Below are positions 59,646 to 64,000 of a DNA stretch of 64,000 nt, piece after piece. Source of the stretch: Paenibacillus terrigena DSM 21567 (GTDB lineage: Bacteria; Bacillota; Bacilli; Paenibacillales; Paenibacillaceae); assembly GCF_000374845.1 (NCBI RefSeq), contig NZ_KB895426.1, positions 18,188 through 82,187 on the forward strand. The letters are read 5' to 3'. Within the stretch, counting starts at the first letter, position 1. Each line of letters starts with the position of its first letter. The position numbers were made by a program, and so were the translations under genes. The notes beneath the pieces were generated by a model. The model had not been told where the DNA came from. It saw only the letters and a program-made list of their open reading frames with translations, and ran no database searches.

Positions 59646-61135
59646 AGAAGCTTACAACGGATGGGCAACGAATTGTAAATGAAGATGGAGCACAGGTAAT
59701 TTTAAATGGCGTGAACTTGGTCTGCAAGGATAAAGCCAAAGGGTATGTGGACCCTTGTGGTGAGGAGTTGTTTAAATGGTTTCATGAACAGGGGTTTAAT
59801 GTCGTCCGATTGGGTTTGATTTGGGATGGCGTGGAGCCAGAACCTGGTGTCTATGACAACGAATATCTAGGCAAAATCAAACAACAAATCCTCTGGGCGG
59901 AGCAAAATGATATCTACGTTTTTCTTGATATGCATCAGGATTTGTATAGTTTGCTTTATGGCGATGGAGCTCCTGAATGGGCGACCCTCTCGGATGGCCT
60001 CCCTCACGTAGTTGGTCAAATCTGGAGCGACGCTTATTTGGAAAGTCCAGCAGTGAACCGTTCGTTAGATCATTTTTGGGATAACACTCCCGTTAGTGAT
60101 GGTATAGGTTTGCAGGATCATTATGCAGCGATGTGGAAACATGCAGCAGCGTTTTTTGCCGACTGTACCAATATCATTGGCTACGATATGATGAACGAAC
60201 CTTATCCTGGTTCAAGCGGACAAGAGGTATTTGGTGCAATTATCGCAGCCTATGCAACGACTGTCATGGGAATGACTGAAGTCAACATGGAACAACTCTC
60301 CGCACTCTGGTTTGATGAGGAGAAAAAACAAGAGGTACTTGTTGGCATGGCGGACATGGATATCTATCGAGTGTTGGTCGACAGCGCGAAGGAGGCTTCA
60401 CAGGTATTTGAACGTGAAGTTCTCGCGCCCTTTTTCAACAAAACGGCGGCAGCGATTCGTTCGGTTGACACGGACGGCTTCTTGATGCTAGAAACAAGCT
60501 ATTTTGCTAATATGGCAGTGGAGTCTGGTTTGGAATTAGTACACAACGAAGAAAGAGCGGTTGTTCATCATCAGGTCTACGTTCCCCATGGTTATGATCT
60601 GGTAGTCGATACTGAGCATTATGAGATATATAATCAGGATCGGGTTGATTTGATATATTCTACTCATCGCAAGGTACAGGAACGTTTGAACATTCCTACC
60701 TTGATCGGGGAGTGGGGAGCATTTACCAACCATCCTGCGACCCTCGAACTATCCAAAGCGCTGATTGCCATCTTTGAACAGTACCTTTGGAGTAATACCT
60801 ATTGGTGCTGGTGCGATGGATTCAAGGAATCCCCTTACTCAATAGCATTAAACCGCGCTTATCCACAAGAAACAGGGGGCGTGCTTATCGGATATCACTA
60901 TGACTATGATACGGACATAATAAATGTGGATTACGTACCGACCGGTGGTGAGACTTTGATCTACCATCCCCACGCTGCATTGCTCTCCAAGGAAGATGTA
61001 GTTATTTCTGGAGCGAATGCTCATGCATGTGAGATCGAGCTTCGTCCTTTTCCTAGTTCAGAGGGGGGGATCGTTTCAATTATTGCCCCGCAAGATGACA
61101 TTGGGATAACAGTTACCGTAGGGGAACATCAATAG
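59642..61135 (+). CDS. Glycoside hydrolase family 5, endoglycosylceramidase-like
   Basis: A 497-residue protein without signal peptide. GVNLVCKDKAKGYVDPC, QGFNVVRLGLIWDGVEPEPG and YVFLDMHQDLYS match the endoglycosylceramidase branch of GH5. The acid/base Glu is in IIGYDMMNEPYPG (near residue 186) and the nucleophile in IPTLIGEWGAFTNHP (near residue 357). A beta-sandwich-like C-terminus follows. Being cytoplasmic and cotranscribed with a GPH importer and MerR, it more probably cleaves an imported glycoside than a membrane glycolipid. GGAAGGAGAAGAG precedes the ATG. Confidence 0.9.
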   Translation: MKKLTTDGQRIVNEDGAQVILNGVNLVCKDKAKGYVDPCGEELFKWFHEQGFNVVRLGLIWDGVEPEPGVYDNEYLGKIKQQILWAEQNDIYVFLDMHQDLYSLLYGDGAPEWATLSDGLPHVVGQIWSDAYLESPAVNRSLDHFWDNTPVSDGIGLQDHYAAMWKHAAAFFADCTNIIGYDMMNEPYPGSSGQEVFGAIIAAYATTVMGMTEVNMEQLSALWFDEEKKQEVLVGMADMDIYRVLVDSAKEASQVFEREVLAPFFNKTAAAIRSVDTDGFLMLETSYFANMAVESGLELVHNEERAVVHHQVYVPHGYDLVVDTEHYEIYNQDRVDLIYSTHRKVQERLNIPTLIGEWGAFTNHPATLELSKALIAIFEQYLWSNTYWCWCDGFKESPYSIALNRAYPQETGGVLIGYHYDYDTDIINVDYVPTGGETLIYHPHAALLSKEDVVISGANAHACEIELRPFPSSEGGIVSIIAPQDDIGITVTVGEHQ

Positions 61136-61177
61136 AGCAATTATATTCTGTCTCTCATTGGAGTTGTTTTTAAATAT

Positions 61178-61255
61178 ATGCAACAGGATTTTGTAGCAAA
61201 AATAGTGGTTATTGCCTCGATAGTATTAGGGATTCTTCAGCTCTTTTTCTTTTAA
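61178..61255 (+). CDS. Possible 25-residue hydrophobic peptide
   Basis: MQQDFVAKIVVIASIVLGIL then QLFFF is a single membrane helix with a short polar head. GGAG lies about 14 bp upstream. It sits in a 400-bp stretch with no other gene. Short hydrophobic reading frames arise by chance, so support is weak. Confidence 0.3.
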   Translation: MQQDFVAKIVVIASIVLGILQLFFF

Positions 61256-61305
61256 ATGTAGCCATTAATCTAACGGGACACTATAGCTTAATAAAATAAC
61301 TCTAA

Positions 61306-61339
61306 AACGAGGCTGCCGCCATGGAACGGCAGCCTCGTT
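61306..61339. terminator. Perfect GC-rich hairpin
   Basis: AACGAGGCTGCCG and CGGCAGCCTCGTT form a 13-bp stem with an 8-nt loop. There is no T-run, but the stem would serve as a bidirectional terminator or an insertion-element end. Confidence 0.6.
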
Positions 61340-61535
61340 GCGCTAACGGGAGCATTCCTACAATAAGGAATGAAATGACCAAAATTTGACTACTTAATCT
61401 AAGATTGAAGCCCAACAAACCCGAGATGTGGATTGCCGGGCTTTCTTCTTGGTTCAGGCTTAAATCGTTGTGAAATATCAAGAATAGGCTGCTCGTATTA
61501 TGGCAATATAATAAAAACAAAAAGGAGAGATTCCC

Positions 61536-63257
61536 TTGAGAAGAACGATAGCGGATTCCATTGTGGAATCCCTTCTGAACGCCGGCGTGAAGCGAATTTA
61601 CGGCATTATCGGCGATTCGCTCAATGCCTTGCTCGATGCGATCCGTCGTTCCGGAAAAATAGAATGGATCCATGTCCGCCACGAAGAGGTTGCAGCGTTC
61701 GCGGCGGGCGCGGATGCCACCCTCAGCGGAGGAATCGCCGTATGTGCAGGTAGCAGCGGACCAGGTAATTTGCATCTCATTAACGGATTGTACGATTGCC
61801 ATCGAAACCGGGTGCCAGTACTTGCGATTGCCGCTCATATTCCGAGCAGTGAAATCGGCAGCGGCTTTTTTCAAGAGACCCGTCCGGACATGTTGTTTCA
61901 GGAATGCAGCTTCTTTTGTGAAGTCGTAACCGGACCGAAGCAAATGCCTCGAGCGGTTACGATGGCGATGCAAACCGCGACGGCAAGGTCGGGAGTGTCT
62001 GTCTTAGTTCTTCCGGGTGATGTAGCCGCTTTCGAATACGACGAAAGCCCCGTTCCGGAACGCGTCATCCATTCCACCCGGCCGAATGTCTGCCCTTCTA
62101 CAGATGAATTGAAGACGCTTGCCGACTACTTAAACAAAGGCAAGAGGATCACCTTGCTGTGCGGTGCCGGCTGCGCGGGAGCTCATGCTTCGCTCATGAA
62201 GCTGTGCGAGAAGCTGCAATCCCCGATGGTCATAGCGCTGCGAGGAAAAGAATATCTGGAATACGACAACCCGTATTCCGTCGGATTAACCGGCCTCATT
62301 GGATATTCTTCCGGCTACCACGCCATGATGGAATGCGATGTCTTACTCATGCTGGGTACCGATTTTCCATACAGGCAATTTTATCCGCAAGAAGCGACCA
62401 TCCTTCAGGTTGATTTGGATTCCTCCCGACTAGGCCGGCGAACGACGCTCGCATACGGGGTGTGCGGAGACGTGAAGACGACGGTCGAAATGCTGTTACC
62501 CCTGTTAAAGGAACCGCACTCCCCTGATCATCTGCAGCACTTTGCCGCACATTATGCCAAAGTCCGCGAGGAACTGGACAATCTTGCAGATCCCGGCCGA
62601 GCGCCTATTCATCCGCAATTCCTCATGAAGGTAATCAGCGATCTCGCAGATGAGGATGCCGTTTTGACTTGCGATGTTGGGACGCCGACTGTGTGGGCTG
62701 CCCGATACTTGAGCATGAATGGAAAAAGAAGGCTTATTGGCTCGTTTAACCACGGGACAATGGCGAACGCCATGCCTCAGGCGATTGGGGCGCAGGTTGC
62801 ACAGCCGGGACGTCAGGTCATATCGCTGTCGGGGGACGGGGGACTCACCATGCTGCTCGGAGATCTATTGACCCTTCGTCAGCATAAGCTCCCGATCAAG
62901 ATCGTTGTCTTTAATAATGGTGCGCTTGGATTCGTGGAATTGGAAATGAAAGCAGCCGGCTTTTTAGAATTCGGAACGGAACTCGACAATCCAAACTTTG
63001 CGGTACTGGCTCAAGCCATGGGAATCGAAGGAATCCGGGTCGAGGATCCGAATGACTTGGAAAGCGCCGTTCGCCGAGCGCTCGAACACAGCGGTCCGGT
63101 AGTGCTGGACGTCGTCGTCAATCGTCAGGAGCTGGCTATGCCGCCGAAGATCAACTTCGAGCAGGCACGCGGATTTACGATGTGGATGCTGAAAGCCGTT
63201 TTGAACGGGCAAGGCAACGAAATCATCGAACTGGCGAAAACCAATCTCCTTCGGTAA
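61536..63257 (+). CDS. poxB: Quinone-dependent pyruvate oxidase/dehydrogenase PoxB
   Basis: A 573-residue ThDP/FAD enzyme; TTG start after AAAGGAGAG. It has IYGIIGDSLNALLDAIRRSG, HVRHEEVAAFAAGADATLSG (catalytic Glu), CAGSSGPGNLHLINGLYDCH, the ThDP motif ISLSGDGGLTMLLGDLLTLR then VVFNNGALGFVELEMK. The end, FTMWMLKAVLNGQGNEIIEL then AKTNLLR, parallels the E. coli PoxB membrane-binding tail. It oxidises pyruvate to acetate and CO2 and passes electrons to quinone at the membrane. In E. coli it acts in stationary phase. Its similarity to the proteobacterial enzyme over the full length and its IS-flanked setting suggest transfer. Confidence 0.93.
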   Translation: MRRTIADSIVESLLNAGVKRIYGIIGDSLNALLDAIRRSGKIEWIHVRHEEVAAFAAGADATLSGGIAVCAGSSGPGNLHLINGLYDCHRNRVPVLAIAAHIPSSEIGSGFFQETRPDMLFQECSFFCEVVTGPKQMPRAVTMAMQTATARSGVSVLVLPGDVAAFEYDESPVPERVIHSTRPNVCPSTDELKTLADYLNKGKRITLLCGAGCAGAHASLMKLCEKLQSPMVIALRGKEYLEYDNPYSVGLTGLIGYSSGYHAMMECDVLLMLGTDFPYRQFYPQEATILQVDLDSSRLGRRTTLAYGVCGDVKTTVEMLLPLLKEPHSPDHLQHFAAHYAKVREELDNLADPGRAPIHPQFLMKVISDLADEDAVLTCDVGTPTVWAARYLSMNGKRRLIGSFNHGTMANAMPQAIGAQVAQPGRQVISLSGDGGLTMLLGDLLTLRQHKLPIKIVVFNNGALGFVELEMKAAGFLEFGTELDNPNFAVLAQAMGIEGIRVEDPNDLESAVRRALEHSGPVVLDVVVNRQELAMPPKINFEQARGFTMWMLKAVLNGQGNEIIELAKTNLLR

Positions 63258-63380
63258 TAAATAGGAGTACTTTGAAGTGGTGTCAGAAGTCAGAAATATT
63301 GTCCCATTCCCGAGGGAGAGGGAGGGAATATCAGCTTTTCTAAAGATTCCTATAACTGACTGCACACACTGCCTTGGTCG

Positions 63381-63440
63381 TAAGCGTAAAATAGCCCCCA
63401 TCTGATTGCCAGGTGGGGGCTATTTTACGCTTACAAATAT
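63381..63440. terminator. Perfect 20-bp hairpin terminator
   Basis: TAAGCGTAAAATAGCCCCCA and its exact complement are separated by 13 nt, about 125 bp after poxB. The inner GGGGGCTATTTT offers T-runs on both strands, so it can terminate in either direction. Confidence 0.85.
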
Positions 63441-63850
63441 GGCTAAGTAATCATCATTGTTGATTACTATCAAAATGAAGATCGCCTTTGCAACTATTTA
63501 TAACCACACTACTAACTATTGTCGGGTGACAAGAACATATATCGTTTGCCGATTGAGGACAAGAACATATATTGTTATACGTAAATGAAGACGGTTTTCA
63601 ATTAGAGTTAATTTCGCATTTTCGCTTGAGTCAAAACTGAACTCATGGTAATAACTTCAGGGGGCAGGGAAACTATACCTTGAAAAAATGATGCAGACTA
63701 AGTATTGGGGTTAAGCTATTCTAGCTAATAGTTTGTCAATATTTAAAACTTAATGGATTCAATCGCCGGTGGTATACTGAAAAATGAGTATAGCAAATAA
63801 CCCTTCCTGCAGTTGTGGGAAGGATTTCCTGAGAAGGTGAGAATTTCTTT
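63441..63850. repeat. Intergenic region with a 15-bp direct repeat and small hairpins
   Basis: GACAAGAACATATAT occurs at 63528-63542 and 63558-63572, 30 bp apart, as in terminal repeats of some insertion sequences. Further on, TATACT...AGTATA (about 63774-63796) and CCTTCC...GGAAGG (about 63804-63824) are small hairpins near the end of the IS110-type element. No gene is visible. Confidence 0.5.
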
Positions 63851-64000
63851 CTAACTCAATTGAAATGCTTCTTTTTTAGTAAGGATCGCGTAAATCCAGT
63901 GGATCAGCTTGTTTACGCAGGCAATTACGGCTACTTTAAACGGCTTGCCCTCGGCACGTTTTTTATCGTAATAGGCTCGGAGCTTCCGGTTACGCGAGCT
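63851..64000 (-). mobile_element. IS110-type transposase, C-terminal part
   Basis: The reverse-strand frame at the right edge reads SSRNRKLRAYYDKKRAEGKP, FKVAVIACVNKLIHWIYAIL, TKKEAFQLS and a stop at 63851. A-Y-Y-D-K-K-R-A-E-G-K-P with a following K-V-A...K-L-I-H-x-I-Y-A-I-L is the conserved end of IS110-family transposases (transposase_20 domain). The rest lies outside the window. The fragment at 57077-57199 is an N-terminus in the same orientation, so the two are from different copies. Confidence 0.85.

Noticed and set aside
57077..64000. A single IS110 element split by insertion of the catabolic genes
   Set aside because: Both transposase fragments read leftward with the N-terminus on the left and the C-terminus on the right, the wrong order for one interrupted gene.

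Overview
The window looks like the chromosome of an endospore-forming, low-to-mid GC Gram-positive bacterium of the Paenibacillus/Bacillales type. The reasons are strong AGGAGG-type ribosome binding sites with several TTG/GTG starts, an SR1P-like peptide next to a CcpN/YqfL gluconeogenesis control pair, a YheC/D-type spore-coat ATP-grasp protein, and a CotSA-like glycosyltransferase. The genus is an inference; no rRNA or other marker gene is present.

Region 1 (1-13.3 kb) is mostly housekeeping and regulation: the 5' part of a thiamine-precursor binding lipoprotein under a TPP riboswitch, glpX, an SR1P-like peptide, ccpN with an apparent ATA start, yqfL, a long imperfect DNA palindrome, a LacI regulator divergent from an MFS/HAD pair, a YtrA-type GntR-ABC transporter operon and a GH3 glycosidase. 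Region 2 (13.3-25.9 kb) holds mixed single genes (serine hydrolase, three GNAT acetyltransferases, methyltransferase, ankyrin protein plus a remnant of another, pgsA, tagA) with two intergenic zones rich in AACTGC/GCAGTT palindromes, one of them a seven-unit 51-bp tandem array. Region 3 (25.9-39.8 kb) has a TetR-MFS efflux pair with palindromic operators, an oxalate decarboxylase with an altered lid loop, a dapA paralogue with a divergent LysR gene, a MocR regulator divergent from a PNPOx-like gene, a type I toxin-antitoxin-like locus, psd, and two inverted copies of a MITE-like element.

Region 4 (38.3-57.0 kb) is the most unusual part and reads as a spore-surface assembly and glycosylation locus. 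Its centre is a 2,971-residue protein containing 260 decapeptide units, 248 of which run without a break in exact 30-nt phase, with a nested 80-residue superrepeat. Around it lie a YheC/D ATP-grasp protein, a CotSA-like GT4, two tandem paralogous GT2 enzymes (one with a 16x KR-rich hexapeptide tail), an RmlA-like nucleotidyltransferase, a GT-D-type enzyme, a further GT2 with a C-terminal add-on, and several small proteins. Many carry basic N-terminal tails, and three share a Y/F-D-Q-x-Y/F...G-F-x-x-G-F motif that may be a docking tag. I propose that these proteins build and decorate a long spore-surface fibre; this function is inferred, not shown.

Region 5 (57-64 kb) lies between two IS110-type transposase fragments. 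It carries a GPH sugar transporter-MerR-GH5 operon with a 19-bp-spacer MerR-type promoter, and a poxB gene very close to the E. coli quinone-dependent pyruvate oxidase along its whole length, including the membrane-binding tail.
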